A stretch of DNA of 34,380 bases from Halorubrum tebenquichense DSM 14210 (GTDB taxonomy: Archaea > Halobacteriota > Halobacteria > Halobacteriales > Haloferacaceae): contig NZ_AOJD01000023.1 in the NCBI RefSeq assembly GCF_000337415.1, positions 12,675-47,054 on the forward strand, written 5' to 3'. A program made the translations under genes and the position numbers. The notes below the pieces were generated by a model. That model saw only the letters and a list, made by a program, of their open reading frames with translations. It was not told where the DNA came from and did no database searches. Below are positions 14,870 through 22,890 of the stretch, in pieces. The stretch's first letter is position 1. Every line of letters begins with the position of its first letter.

Positions 14870-16825
14870 ATGACGCTGGAGGACTTCACCGAGTACACCG
14901 GGGGCGGTGACGGCGAGGGCGACGCCGCGGGCGAGGGCGACGACGCGCCCGCCGACGGCGGCGAGGGCGGTGACGGCCCGGACGGCGTCGACTCCGCCGA
15001 GACGGGGGGCGAGTCCGCGGCCGGTTCCGAGTCCGCGGTCGACGGCGGGAGTGCGGTCGACTTCGACAGCGCGGTCGACGCCGGGACGGGTGGCGGCGGC
15101 CCGTCCGGCGACGGCCGAGACGACGAGTTCGCCGCCTACGACGCGACGCCCGCGGGCAGCGACGCGGGCCTCGGCGTCGTGTCGGTGTCGCAGGGGCTCC
15201 GCGTGGCCGAGGACGAGGAGGAGACGTCGCTGAAGGCGTTCGTCACGACGGACAACCGCGAGGCGGTGCGGCTCGGGAAGTACCTCCTGATCCCGTACCC
15301 GGACGGCGAGCGGCTGTTCTGCCGGATCACGGGGCTGGAGTACGCACAGGAGTTCCAGTCGGACGACGCGACCGAGATCCACGCCCGCCGGCAGATGCGC
15401 CGCGACGAGTTCGCCGAGCGCGACTACAAGTTCGTCGCCGACCTGGAGCCGATGTCGGTCGTGTACGGCGAGGGCGACGACATGAAACGCCGGATGACCG
15501 ACCGGGTCCCCAAGCCGGGCGCGGTCGCCGAGGAGGCGGCCGACGACGCCGAGATCAAGACCGGGCTGAAGATCCCCGACGACGGCGTCTTCCTCGGCCA
15601 CCTCTCGGTCGGCGGCGAGAAGGTGCGGACCGCGGCGGAGCCGCCCACCGTCGACTACCGCGTGAAGGACGACTACGCCGACGGCGACCCGCTCGCCTTC
15701 CGCCACACGCTCGTCGCCGGCGGGACGGGGTCGGGGAAGACCCACGCCTCGAAGAACGTCCTCCGGCAGTACCTCGACGCGGACCGCACGTACCCCATGG
15801 GCGACGGCCGAGAGTCGCGCATGGCGGTGGTCCAGTTCGACCCGCAGGACGAGTACGCGCAGATGCACGACGACAACCCCGACCTCGACGACGCGTTCGC
15901 GCGCCGGCTGGAGCGCGAGGGAATCGCCCACGGCGGCCACGACGACACCGTCGCCCTCGTGCCGCGGGTCGCCAACGCGACGTACCCCGGCGAGGGCCAC
16001 CGCGCCGAGCGCGTCGAGTTCACCATCCCCTTCTCGCTGGCGCGGGACATGCCGTGGCTCGTCGCCGGGTCGGGACTCAACGACAACCAGTACCCGGCGC
16101 TGTTGACGCTTCTCAACCGCTTCTTCGACGACTACGGCGACTCGGGCACCTACAGCCAGTTCCTCTCGTACCTCGACGACCCGGCGCTCAAAGAGGAACT
16201 CCACGAGAGCGGTCGGGTCCACGAGGCGACGTTCGACGCCGTCAAGCGCCGGGTCCGCGGGGTCCCGGGCGGCGTCTTCGACCAAGACGCGAAGCCGATC
16301 ACGGAGCTGGACCACACCCTCGTGCGTCCCGGCGGGCTCTCGGTCGTCCCCACCTACCACCTGCCGACCTCCCGGCAGAAGGAGATCGTCGTCCTCGCGG
16401 TCGCGGGGCTGCTCATCGACGACAAGCTCTCGAACGACCCGGACAGCGACCGGATCAAGGAGACGCCGCTCTTAGTCGGGATGGACGAGGCGCACAACTT
16501 CCTCGCCGACGCCGACAACGTCCAGGCACAGAAGGTCGTCCAGAAGTTCACGGAGGCGGCGAAGCAGGGCCGCAAGGAGCGGCTCGGACTGTTCCTCATC
16601 ACGCAGGACCCGCAGGACGTGGCCGAGTCGGTGTTCAAGCAGGTGAACACGAAGATCGTGTTGAACCTCGGCGACGAGGACGCGATATCGAGCGTCAACA
16701 TCCCCTCGAACCTCGCCGGGAAGGTCCCGTACATGGAGAAGGGACAGATGGTCGTCTACTCGCCGGACAACTCCGAGCCGGTGGAGCTGATCGGCCTCTC
16801 GGAGTGCGTGACGCGACACGACTGA
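14870..16825 (+). CDS. HerA-like hexameric ATPase (DUF87 family)
   Basis: The 651-residue protein has a long disordered Gly/Asp/Ala/Ser-rich head (about 10-95). A beta-barrel HAS-like domain (about 100-270) follows, then a RecA-type core with Walker A GGTGSGKT (K290), Walker B LLVGMDEAHNF (D539, E540) and the sensor region LFLITQDPQDV. The C-terminal part KVPYMEKGQMVVYSPDNSEPVEL is typical of HerA/DUF87 ATPases. HerA works with the NurA nuclease in DNA end resection, but no nurA is adjacent, so this may be a paralogue with another motor task. The N-terminal disordered region is unusual for canonical HerA. Confidence 0.8.
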   Translation: MTLEDFTEYTGGGDGEGDAAGEGDDAPADGGEGGDGPDGVDSAETGGESAAGSESAVDGGSAVDFDSAVDAGTGGGGPSGDGRDDEFAAYDATPAGSDAGLGVVSVSQGLRVAEDEEETSLKAFVTTDNREAVRLGKYLLIPYPDGERLFCRITGLEYAQEFQSDDATEIHARRQMRRDEFAERDYKFVADLEPMSVVYGEGDDMKRRMTDRVPKPGAVAEEAADDAEIKTGLKIPDDGVFLGHLSVGGEKVRTAAEPPTVDYRVKDDYADGDPLAFRHTLVAGGTGSGKTHASKNVLRQYLDADRTYPMGDGRESRMAVVQFDPQDEYAQMHDDNPDLDDAFARRLEREGIAHGGHDDTVALVPRVANATYPGEGHRAERVEFTIPFSLARDMPWLVAGSGLNDNQYPALLTLLNRFFDDYGDSGTYSQFLSYLDDPALKEELHESGRVHEATFDAVKRRVRGVPGGVFDQDAKPITELDHTLVRPGGLSVVPTYHLPTSRQKEIVVLAVAGLLIDDKLSNDPDSDRIKETPLLVGMDEAHNFLADADNVQAQKVVQKFTEAAKQGRKERLGLFLITQDPQDVAESVFKQVNTKIVLNLGDEDAISSVNIPSNLAGKVPYMEKGQMVVYSPDNSEPVELIGLSECVTRHD

Positions 16826-16899
16826 CGCCCTGTCCGGCGCGTCGGGCTCGCGTCACGAACCTGTGACCCGAGCGAGCGACCCGGACGCGGGCGGCCGAC

Positions 16900-17310
16900 T
16901 CAGACCCGGACGACCAGCGTGTCCGCCCACCGGTCGCCGAGCCGCTGGTTGTCGCGCGAGTCGGCGATGAACACGACGCCCGCGAGGATCAGGAGGAGCG
17001 AGGCCCCGCCGACGAGCTTGGTGACGTTCCGCACGACGGCGGCGAGCGCACCGATGTCGTCTCCGTTCTCGTCGACGACCCTGATACCGGCGACCCGCTT
17101 GCCCGGCGTCCGGCCCCAGACGGCCTCCGAGACGACGTACCATCCCGGGACGATAAGGAGGACCGCGAGGTCGGCGAGCGTTGCGGAGACGACGGTGACG
17201 GCCGCCGAAATGACGGCGGCGACGGCGAGACTCGCCACGCTGTCGACGAGCCACGCGCCCCCGCGGGCGGTGACCGACGCCAGCTGTGACTGCGCGTACG
17301 GCGTACTCAT
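16900..17310 (-). CDS. RDD-family membrane protein
   Basis: The 136-residue protein has the family signature: ARGGAWLVDSVASL near the N-terminus (the usual R-x2-A-x2-ID with one change), WGRTPGKRVAGIRVVDENG in the loop after the second helix, and DNQRLGDRWADTLVV at the C-terminus. There are three membrane helices. Some RDD proteins act in sodium/proton exchange or salt tolerance, but most are uncharacterised. A sequence resembling the TetR operator found at 21542-21561 lies just upstream (17323-17342), across the expected TATA position. Confidence 0.85.
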   Translation of the reverse strand: MSTPYAQSQLASVTARGGAWLVDSVASLAVAAVISAAVTVVSATLADLAVLLIVPGWYVVSEAVWGRTPGKRVAGIRVVDENGDDIGALAAVVRNVTKLVGGASLLLILAGVVFIADSRDNQRLGDRWADTLVVRV

Positions 17311-17322
17311 ACGAAGTTCACG

Positions 17323-17342
17323 CTGACTGACCGGTAAGTGTC
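17323..17342. promoter_or_regulatory. Imperfect copy of the TetR-type operator upstream of the RDD gene
   Basis: CTGACTGACCGGTAAGTGTC shares 12 contiguous bases (TGACTGACCGGT) and 15 of 20 positions with the perfect palindrome in front of the tetR gene. It overlaps the TATA position about 27 bases before the RDD start. Confidence 0.35.
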
Positions 17343-17424
17343 TTCTGAACGGTTCTCGTCGCTGATCGTGTCCGCGTCACGACTCGCTGTGGTGAATTGT
17401 CGCGGCCTCGGAGCCGGCGCGGCC

Positions 17425-17432
17425 ATTTTTAC
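17425..17432 (+). promoter_or_regulatory. TATA box of the universal stress protein gene
   Basis: ATTTTTAC is centred about 28 bases before the ATG at 17456. Confidence 0.5.
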
Positions 17433-17455
17433 CCCGGGCGGGCGAACCGCCGCGT

Positions 17456-17908
17456 ATGTCCAAACGCATCCTCGTTGCGGTCGACGGCTCGACGGAGGCG
17501 ACCGAGGCGCTACAGTTCGCCGCCGAGGAGTGGCCCGACGCCGACCTCACGGCCCTCCACGTGATCAACCCCGCGGACTCGGCGACGGGGGCCGACGGCG
17601 GCTTCCCGGGGGCCTCCGACCAGTGGTACGAGAGCGCCAAGGGGCGCGGCGAGCGGGTCCTCGCGGAGGCGAGGGAGGCGGTCGACCGCCCGGTCGCGAC
17701 GAGGCTGGAGGTCGGCCGGCCGACGAAGACCATCCTCGACGTCGCGGGCGGCGAGGCGGCGGTCGGCGACGAGGAGGGCTCTGGCGAGCCGTTCGACCAC
17801 GTCGTGCTGGCGAGTCGCGGCCGGACCGGGCTCTCCAGGGTCCTCCTCGGCAGCGTCGCCGAGGGCGTGGTCCGCCGCGCCGAGGTCCCCGTCACCGTTG
17901 TCCGGTGA
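17456..17908 (+). CDS. Universal stress protein (UspA family)
   Basis: The 150-residue single-domain protein begins KRILVAVDGSTEATEAL, with the nucleotide-binding Asp on the first strand, and continues with ALHVINPAD. Its ATP-binding loop G-x2-G-x9-G-S/T is visible in SRGRTGLSRVLLGSVAEGV (about 121-139). It ends EVPVTVV. Such proteins bind ATP and accumulate under stress, though individual roles vary. It is preceded by a clear TATA element and appears monocistronic. Confidence 0.92.
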   Translation: MSKRILVAVDGSTEATEALQFAAEEWPDADLTALHVINPADSATGADGGFPGASDQWYESAKGRGERVLAEAREAVDRPVATRLEVGRPTKTILDVAGGEAAVGDEEGSGEPFDHVVLASRGRTGLSRVLLGSVAEGVVRRAEVPVTVVR

Positions 17909-17989
17909 GCGGCGGGGCCGCCCTCGGTGTAAGGCGGAACTATTTCCAGACGAGAGAGCGTCGGATACCCTTCGGTCAGAGGGCGGCAG

Positions 17990-18277
17990 TCACTCCTCGG
18001 CGCGCTCGGCCGCCACTACCTCGCCCACCATCGACCAGCCCTCCTCGTCGGGGCCCGACCGACCCAGCAGGATCCGCTCGTAGTCCTCGGAGCTGATCAG
18101 CCGGAAGTCGGCCTCGCGGTCCGCGTCGACCCGGACGCCCTCGCCGCGGAACTCCCGCTGGAAGAACTCGGTCGACGAGAACTCGTACACGCCGGTCTCG
18201 CCGGAGTCGAGTTCGAGCCGCACCGCTCGGGGCTGGACGTTGTGGATCCGCTTCGCGACGGGATTGAGATCGGGCAT
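17990..18277 (-). CDS. Conserved hypothetical 95-residue protein
   Basis: The protein is beta-rich and acidic: AKRIHNVQPRAVRLELDSGE, then YEFSSTEFFQREF, and ADFRLISSEDYERILLGR followed by an Asp/Glu-rich end. It has no cysteines and no membrane segments. A strong TATA element (reverse GGTTTTATCC, 18301-18310) lies about 28 bases before its ATG, so it is expressed from its own promoter. I do not recognise a characterised family; the shape suggests a small haloarchaeal conserved protein. Confidence 0.65.
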   Translation of the reverse strand: MPDLNPVAKRIHNVQPRAVRLELDSGETGVYEFSSTEFFQREFRGEGVRVDADREADFRLISSEDYERILLGRSGPDEEGWSMVGEVVAAERAEE

Positions 18278-18425
18278 ACCGGCGTGTCGCCGCGGTTCGG
18301 GGATAAAACCGCCGGAGCGGCGGCGATCGGAGTCGCCGGTGCGGCCGCTCGGCGTGCGTCAAGCCGTTCGGTCTGGGCGCGTCGGAAAGCGACCGCCCGA
18401 AAAGAACTTCGTCGGGGTCGCGGGG

Positions 18426-18902
18426 TTACTCGTCGAGGACGTCGTCGTACTCGCCGGCGTCGACGCGGTCGTCGAACGTCCGGGCGTCCTCGCCCTCGAT
18501 GGTGACGCCGAGGGAGGCGCAGGTGCCGCCGACCTCCTTGGCGGCGGCCTTCGTGTCGTACGCGAGCAGGTCGCTCGACTTCTGCTCGGCGACCGTCTTC
18601 ACCTGTTCGATGGACATGTCGGCGACGAAATCCTCCTGCGGTTCGCCGGAGCCGGTCTCGAAGCCGGCTTCGTCCTTGATGAGCTCCGCCGTGGGCGGCA
18701 CGCCGACCTCGATGGTGAAGGAGCCGTCGTCGTCGTACTCGACGGTGACGGGCACTTCCATGCCGTCGAACGCGGCGGTCTCGTCGTTGATCTGCGCGAC
18801 GACGTCCTGAACGTCCACCGGCGTCGGTCCGAGCTCGGGACCGAGCGGCGGGCCGGGGGTGGCCTGCCCGCCGGGGACGAGCGCTTCGATAGTTCCAGCC
18901 AT
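18426..18902 (-). CDS. rpl11: Ribosomal protein uL11 (L11)
   Basis: The 158-residue protein has the L11 signature: VPGGQATPGPPLGPELGPTPVDVQDVV at the N-terminus, the central VTVEYDDDGSFTIEVGVPPTAELI, and a C-terminal RNA-binding domain with MSIEQVKTVAEQKSSDLLA, KEVGGTCASLGVTIEG and a typical archaeal acidic end. L11 forms the GTPase-associated centre of the large subunit with 23S rRNA. Here it is not followed by L1, L10 and P1, so the L11 gene is separate from that operon. The TATA element is at 18925-18934. Confidence 0.95.
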   Translation of the reverse strand: MAGTIEALVPGGQATPGPPLGPELGPTPVDVQDVVAQINDETAAFDGMEVPVTVEYDDDGSFTIEVGVPPTAELIKDEAGFETGSGEPQEDFVADMSIEQVKTVAEQKSSDLLAYDTKAAAKEVGGTCASLGVTIEGEDARTFDDRVDAGEYDDVLDE

Positions 18903-18924
18903 GTCCGTACGAACCCGTCGGCGA

Positions 18925-18934
18925 CTTTTAACGG
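18925..18934 (-). promoter_or_regulatory. TATA box of the L11 gene
   Basis: On the reverse strand CCGTTAAAAG is centred about 27 bases before the ATG at 18902. Confidence 0.55.
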
Positions 18935-19119
18935 TTGTTCTTTCGGGTAGGGGGAGTCAGCGGTTCGCACACCGTACGTTTCGATTCCCCGGCAGCGAAT
19001 CACTCGTTCGACGAGTTGCGCTGCTTCCGTTCGTATTCAGTAACTCTCGCGTGATTCCGAGTGAAACCCTGCCAACCTTCCTATCGCTTCTCTATGAGTA
19101 ATCGACCATGGATCGGCGA

Positions 19120-19400
19120 CGAACGCCTCCAAAGCCCCAGTCGCGCGGCGACCGTACGCTCGCTGTGCTCCTCGCTCAGTCACTCCGTTCCTTCGCTGCG
19201 GTGCTTGGCTTCGCCTACGGTCGCCGCGCGACTGCCCCTTTGAGTCCCGCCCCGCACAGCACCTCATGCCTCCCCAGCCTCGTCGGCCGCGTCCGTCGGG
19301 CTCTCTTCGGTCGCCCTCGTCGCGGCCGACTCCCTCGCGCGTGCTGTCTCGCGGTCGCCGGGGGCGACCGCTCGCAGGCACGCGCCACCGTTCTAGCTCG
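19120..19400. repeat. Stem-loop-rich non-coding element, possible dispersed haloarchaeal repeat
   Basis: The 532 bases between L11 and the MFS gene (18903-19434) hold no convincing gene. Within them, 19138-19156 (CAGTCGCGCGGCGACCGTA) and 19216-19234 are perfect 19-base inverted repeats around a 59-base loop. A second structure at 19337-19385 has nested arms: GCGCGTGC/GCACGCGC outside and CGGTCGCC/GGCGACCG around a GGG loop. The stretch between them, ending CCTCATGCCTCCCCAGCCTC, is one I recall seeing many times in Halorubrum genomes, though I could not check. The outer limits given here are approximate. Confidence 0.55.
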
Positions 19401-19434
19401 GGAGAGAATCACCCGTGTCCGAAAGAACTCTCAG

Positions 19435-20811
19435 TCAGGAGTCAGCGGCGTTCGACACCTCGCTCCGGTCCGTTTCGGCGGTCGCGTGTCCGGGCAGGAA
19501 TGTCCCGGTCTCCCGGCGAACCCCGACGAGGAGGACGGCCCCCGCGGCGAGCGGGAGTATCGCGCAGGCGGCATAGATCGGAGCGAAGCCCACCGCCTCG
19601 ATCAGCGGGAGCGACACCATCGGGCCGAGCCCCCCGCCCACGTCGCCGAGGACGTTGTTCGTGCCGGAGGCGCGGCCCATGCGCTCGTCCGGCGTCAGGT
19701 CCGCGAGCAGGGCCATCATCGGGCCGCTCGTCCCGCCCTGCCCGGCACCGATGAAGACGCAGGCGAGGCCCAGAGAGAGGACCGACCCCGCCCGGGCGAG
19801 CAGCAGGAACCCGACGAACGAGACCGCGAGGAACGTCAGCAGGATCGGCGTCCGGGAGTTCCGGGTGTCCGAGACGCGCCCTCCAACGAGCATGAAGACG
19901 GCCGCCGAGAGGACCGTGCCGGCCATGAACAGCCCGGAGGTCCCCTGCGGCGCGAGCCCGAACAGCGAGATGTCGTTCTCGCCGAGGAACAAGACGAGCG
20001 TGGAGAACAGCGCACCGATGTATGCGAACATCAGCCCGAAGTTGACCAGGCCGACCGTCACCGCGGGGACCGCGGTGTCGACCTCCCACGGCTTGATCGA
20101 GTCCCCGGAACGGTCGCCCGTGACGTGGGTCTCGGGGACGTAGCGGTAGGCGACGACGCTCGCGGTGAGCGCGAACGCGGCGGCGACGACGAACGCCGCG
20201 ACGTTGCCCGCGACCGCGGAGACGACCCCGCCGAGCACGAGGCCGGCTGGGAACCCCATCGTGATCCCGCCCCTGACGATCCCCATGTTCGTCCCGCGCG
20301 ACCCGCCGTCCGAGAGGTCGGCCGCGATGGTGTACGCGGTCGCGAACACCGCGGCGGAGCCGACCCCCCAGAGGACGCGCGCGAGCAGGAACCACGTCTC
20401 GGGGGCGACGACGAGCGCGATCGCGCCGAACCACCCATCCGGACCGACGACGAGCGGGCCGGCCGCGAGCGCCGGCAGCGAGGCCGCGAGCGGGCGGAGC
20501 GACTCGGCGGGCGGCATCGCGAGCGCGACGACGTAGCCGAGCGTGGCGACGCCCTCAACGAACAGCCCGACCACGAACGGCGTCCGCGTCCCGTACCGGT
20601 CGACCAAGGCCCCTGCGGGCGCGTTCGCGACGAGCCGCACCCAGCGGTTCGCGGAGAGGATCACGCCGACGGTGAACGCGGAGATCCCGAGCACCGCGCC
20701 GAGGTTCGGCAGGATCGGGAAGACGACGCCGCCGCCGAAGCCGACGAAGAACGTGCTCGCGATCACCGCGAGCAGCACCGGCGGCGGCCGCTCGAACCCG
20801 AGCCGGGTCAT
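19435..20811 (-). CDS. Major facilitator superfamily transporter
   Basis: The 458-residue protein has about 12 membrane helices. It has an MFS motif A-like loop after helix 2 (NAPAGALVDRYGTR), helix 4-5 features (ARVLWGVGSAAVFATAY, then GTNMGIVRGGITMGFPAG), and a second-half motif (GGRVSDTRNSRTP). This pattern fits drug or metabolite exporters. Its start overlaps the stop of the TetR gene by four bases (ATGA), so the two form one operon with the regulator first. The efflux substrate cannot be told from sequence. Confidence 0.88.
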   Translation of the reverse strand: MTRLGFERPPPVLLAVIASTFFVGFGGGVVFPILPNLGAVLGISAFTVGVILSANRWVRLVANAPAGALVDRYGTRTPFVVGLFVEGVATLGYVVALAMPPAESLRPLAASLPALAAGPLVVGPDGWFGAIALVVAPETWFLLARVLWGVGSAAVFATAYTIAADLSDGGSRGTNMGIVRGGITMGFPAGLVLGGVVSAVAGNVAAFVVAAAFALTASVVAYRYVPETHVTGDRSGDSIKPWEVDTAVPAVTVGLVNFGLMFAYIGALFSTLVLFLGENDISLFGLAPQGTSGLFMAGTVLSAAVFMLVGGRVSDTRNSRTPILLTFLAVSFVGFLLLARAGSVLSLGLACVFIGAGQGGTSGPMMALLADLTPDERMGRASGTNNVLGDVGGGLGPMVSLPLIEAVGFAPIYAACAILPLAAGAVLLVGVRRETGTFLPGHATAETDRSEVSNAADS

Positions 20812-21542
20812 TCGGCGTCGTCCGCGCCCCCGTCCGGGTCTGCGTCCGCGCCCCGGTCCGCGTCTGCGTCTGCGCCCCCGTCCGGGTCCCGCCGAAGCGC
20901 CTCGATCGCCGTGTCGAGCGCCGGTAGCTCCGCCCCCTCGGTGAGCAGTGGCTCGACGATCCGCCGGAGCGTCGCCTCCGCGACGGTGCGGGTGTAGCCG
21001 TCGTCCTCCTCCTCGCGCACGGAGTCGGCGAGGGTTATCTGCCGAGTTCGCGCGCCGTCGAGGGTCGCCACGATCATCGCCGCCGTCTCCTCGATGTCGA
21101 CCTCGCGGAAGACGCCCGCCTCGATGCCGTCAGCGAGGATGTCGGCGACGGTCCCCCGGAGCAGCCGGTCGCTGCGCGCCAGCTCCTCGCGGATCCGCTC
21201 GTTGAACGGTCCCTGCGTCCGCAGTTCGAGCAGCGCGATGTGGAACGCCTCGCGGTCCGTCTCGTCCGGCGCGAAGACGAACCACCCGATGAACTGGACC
21301 AGCCGCTCGACGGGCGGGTCGTCGGCGCGGGCCGCGATCCGCTTCTCGGAGTCGGAGACGATGTACTCGAGGAAGGCGACGAGCAGGTCCTCCTTCGTGT
21401 CGTAGTGATAGTGGAGCAGCGACTTGCTCTTCGAGCACTCGTCGGCGATGTCCCGCATCGTCAGGTCCGCGTAGCCGTGAGCGCGGAGGGCGCTGTACAC
21501 CCCGTCCATGATCTCCTCCGCCGCGCTCGGCGCGTCGCTCAT
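20808..21542 (-). CDS. TetR/AcrR-family repressor of the MFS operon
   Basis: The 244-residue protein starts with a TetR HTH: AAEEIMDGVYSALRAHGYAD, LTMRDIADECSKSKSLLHYH and YDTKEDLLVAFLEYI (about 7-66). A helical ligand-binding domain follows. The last ~25 residues are a low-complexity Asp/Ala/Gly repeat (GADADADRGADADPDGGAD) encoded by a short internal DNA repeat. A perfect 20-bp palindrome directly abuts the start codon, where bound protein would cover the transcription start. The simplest reading is autorepression together with the downstream transporter, relieved by the transported compound. Confidence 0.9.
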   Translation of the reverse strand: MSDAPSAAEEIMDGVYSALRAHGYADLTMRDIADECSKSKSLLHYHYDTKEDLLVAFLEYIVSDSEKRIAARADDPPVERLVQFIGWFVFAPDETDREAFHIALLELRTQGPFNERIREELARSDRLLRGTVADILADGIEAGVFREVDIEETAAMIVATLDGARTRQITLADSVREEEDDGYTRTVAEATLRRIVEPLLTEGAELPALDTAIEALRRDPDGGADADADRGADADPDGGADDAE

Positions 21543-21561
21543 TGACTGACCGGTCAGTCAA
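21542..21561. promoter_or_regulatory. Perfect 20-bp operator palindrome for the TetR-MFS operon
   Basis: TTGACTGACCGGTCAGTCAA is fully self-complementary and overlaps the first base of the tetR start codon. A TATA-like GATTTACC (reverse, 21567-21574) is about 28 bases before the ATG, so the palindrome covers the expected transcription start. Confidence 0.85.
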
Positions 21562-21714
21562 CGAGCGGTAAATCCCTATCGGTCGGGACCGCTCCCGCCG
21601 AAACCGACTCGGGCGGGGCAGTCCCCACATACCGACCGCGACGCGCGCCGCGGAGCCGTCGCTCGCGGGTCGAAAACGGTCGAAAAGCCGATTCGCCTCG
21701 GTGTCGTCGCCGAC

Positions 21715-21909
21715 TTACAGACGGGTGAGGTTGGTCGCGCGCGGACCCTTGTCCGCCTCCTCGATGTCGAACTCGACTTCCTGACCCTCTTCGAGGTCCG
21801 GGCCGCCGACGTCCTCCATGTGGAAGAACACGTCCTCGTCCGCGTCGTCAGTCGAAATGAAACCGTAGCCGCCAGTGTCGTTGAAGAAATCGACTTCGCC
21901 TTTCGCCAT
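21715..21909 (-). CDS. cspA: Cold-shock domain protein CspA
   Basis: The 64-residue protein is a single cold-shock domain with RNP1 (GGYGFIST) and RNP2 (DVFFHMED), beginning MAKGEVDFFNDTG and ending GPRATNLTRL. It binds single-stranded RNA or DNA and probably acts as an RNA chaperone. The strand is acidic, as in other haloarchaeal copies. A strong TATA element (reverse, GCTTTTATGTG, 21934-21944) is about 30 bases before the ATG, and the transcript is probably leaderless. Confidence 0.95.
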   Translation of the reverse strand: MAKGEVDFFNDTGGYGFISTDDADEDVFFHMEDVGGPDLEEGQEVEFDIEEADKGPRATNLTRL

Positions 21910-21933
21910 TGCGACCGTAGAACCGGCACCGGC

Positions 21934-21944
21934 ACATAAAAGCT
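21934..21944 (-). promoter_or_regulatory. TATA box of cspA
   Basis: On the reverse strand GCTTTTATGTG is centred about 30 bases before the ATG at 21909. Confidence 0.55.
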
Positions 21945-22052
21945 TTCCGCGACTCGCCGGCCGTGGAACGCCGTGTCACGGCGGGGGTGACGGACCGGAA
22001 GGGAGGCCGGCGACTACCGGGGCGTTGGGGAGACCGACTCCGTGTTAGTAAC

Positions 22053-22078
22053 TACTATACGACACCGGTTCAGAACCG
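22053..22078 (+). promoter_or_regulatory. Promoter region of sdhCDBA with small inverted repeat
   Basis: TACTATAC (22053-22060) is about 28 bases before the sdhC ATG. Between it and the start lies CGGTTCAGAACCG (22066-22078), an inverted repeat with 5-base arms that could bind a regulator or simply form part of the initiation region. Confidence 0.5.
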
Positions 22079-22084
22079 TTAGGT

Positions 22085-22510
22085 ATGAGTCAGTCGTACA
22101 ATCGAGGCCTCATCGAGGACTTCGGCCGCTGGCGGGAGTTCGAGGCGGGGATGTGGGCGTGGATCTTCCACAAGTTCACGGGATGGGTGCTCATCGGGTA
22201 CCTGTTCACGCACATCGCCGTGCTGAGTACGGGAATCCCGGCCGCCGGCGCGAGCGAAGCGGCGATCATGGCGGGCGAGGACGTGTACACGCAGACCATC
22301 GTCTCGCTGGAGGGGCTGCTGCTCGTGCGCATCCTCGAAGTCGGCCTGCTGGCCGTCGCCGTCTTCCACATGCTCAACGGGACCCGACTCCTGCTCACCG
22401 ACCTCGGGATCGGGCTGGGCGCACAGGACAAGAGCTTCTACGCGTCGCTAATCTTGACCGGCGCGATCACCGTCGCGTCCGTGCCGACGTTCATCGCGGG
22501 GGCGTTCTGA
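22085..22510 (+). CDS. sdhC: Succinate dehydrogenase cytochrome b subunit SdhC
   Basis: The 141-residue membrane anchor has three hydrophobic helices: [44 protein letters not shown] and [19 protein letters not shown]. Heme/quinone-site features include H29 and H43 in the first helix and the His in [10 protein letters not shown]. SdhC and SdhD anchor complex II in the membrane and pass electrons to menaquinone. It opens a tight four-gene operon with one base between its stop codon and sdhD. Family and order match other haloarchaeal sdhCDBA operons. Confidence 0.93.
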   Translation: MSQSYNRGLIEDFGRWREFEAGMWAWIFHKFTGWVLIGYLFTHIAVLSTGIPAAGASEAAIMAGEDVYTQTIVSLEGLLLVRILEVGLLAVAVFHMLNGTRLLLTDLGIGLGAQDKSFYASLILTGAITVASVPTFIAGAF

Positions 22511-22511
22511 G

Positions 22512-22883
22512 ATGGCCGAACGCTACTCCTCCTTCCAGAAGGGCGGCCGGATGTGGTTCCTCCAGCGGGTTACGGCGGTGTTCCTGCTGGTCGTGTTGGC
22601 GTTCCACTTCTTCCTGCTCCACTTCGTCCACCACGCCGACGAGGTGTCGTTCCTCGCGAGCCAGGGCCGGATGGAGAGCCTGAGCTACTACTCGCTGATG
22701 GTCACGTTCCTCGTGACCGCGACGTTCCACGGGGTCAACGGCGTCTACAACGCCCTGGTCAATCAGGGCCTCACCGGCACGAAACGCACCGTGATCAAGT
22801 GGACGCTCGTCGCCGCGAGCGTCGTGTTGATCGCGCAGGGAATCCGCACCGCGAACGCGTGGGCGGGCATCGGACTCTACTGA
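22512..22883 (+). CDS. sdhD: Succinate dehydrogenase membrane anchor SdhD
   Basis: The 123-residue protein has three membrane helices (WFLQRVTAVFLLVVLAFHFF, MVTFLVTATFHGVNGVYNAL, IKWTLVAASVVLIAQGI). It has His residues near the helix ends (FHFFLLHFVHHAD and TATFHGVNG) typical of heme-b ligands in complex II. It starts one base after sdhC and is followed by sdhB after 7 bases, so it is cotranscribed and probably translationally coupled. Confidence 0.93.
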   Translation: MAERYSSFQKGGRMWFLQRVTAVFLLVVLAFHFFLLHFVHHADEVSFLASQGRMESLSYYSLMVTFLVTATFHGVNGVYNALVNQGLTGTKRTVIKWTLVAASVVLIAQGIRTANAWAGIGLY

Positions 22884-22890
22884 ACCGACA

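Noticed and set aside
14243..16360. Very long antisense frame opposite the HerA-like gene.
   Set aside because: Its translation is low-complexity Arg/Val/Gly/Asp-rich and spans several genes; the sense-strand Walker motifs decide in favour of the HerA-like gene.
20816..20895. Short repeat near the end of the tetR gene (Asp/Ala/Gly codons).
   Set aside because: It encodes a low-complexity acidic tail in frame and is common in haloarchaeal proteins; it does not look like a regulatory or CRISPR array.
19108..20997. 629-codon plus-strand frame across the stem-loop element and opposite the MFS gene.
   Set aside because: The product is Arg/Glu/Asp-rich without recognisable domains and is antisense to a clear MFS gene.
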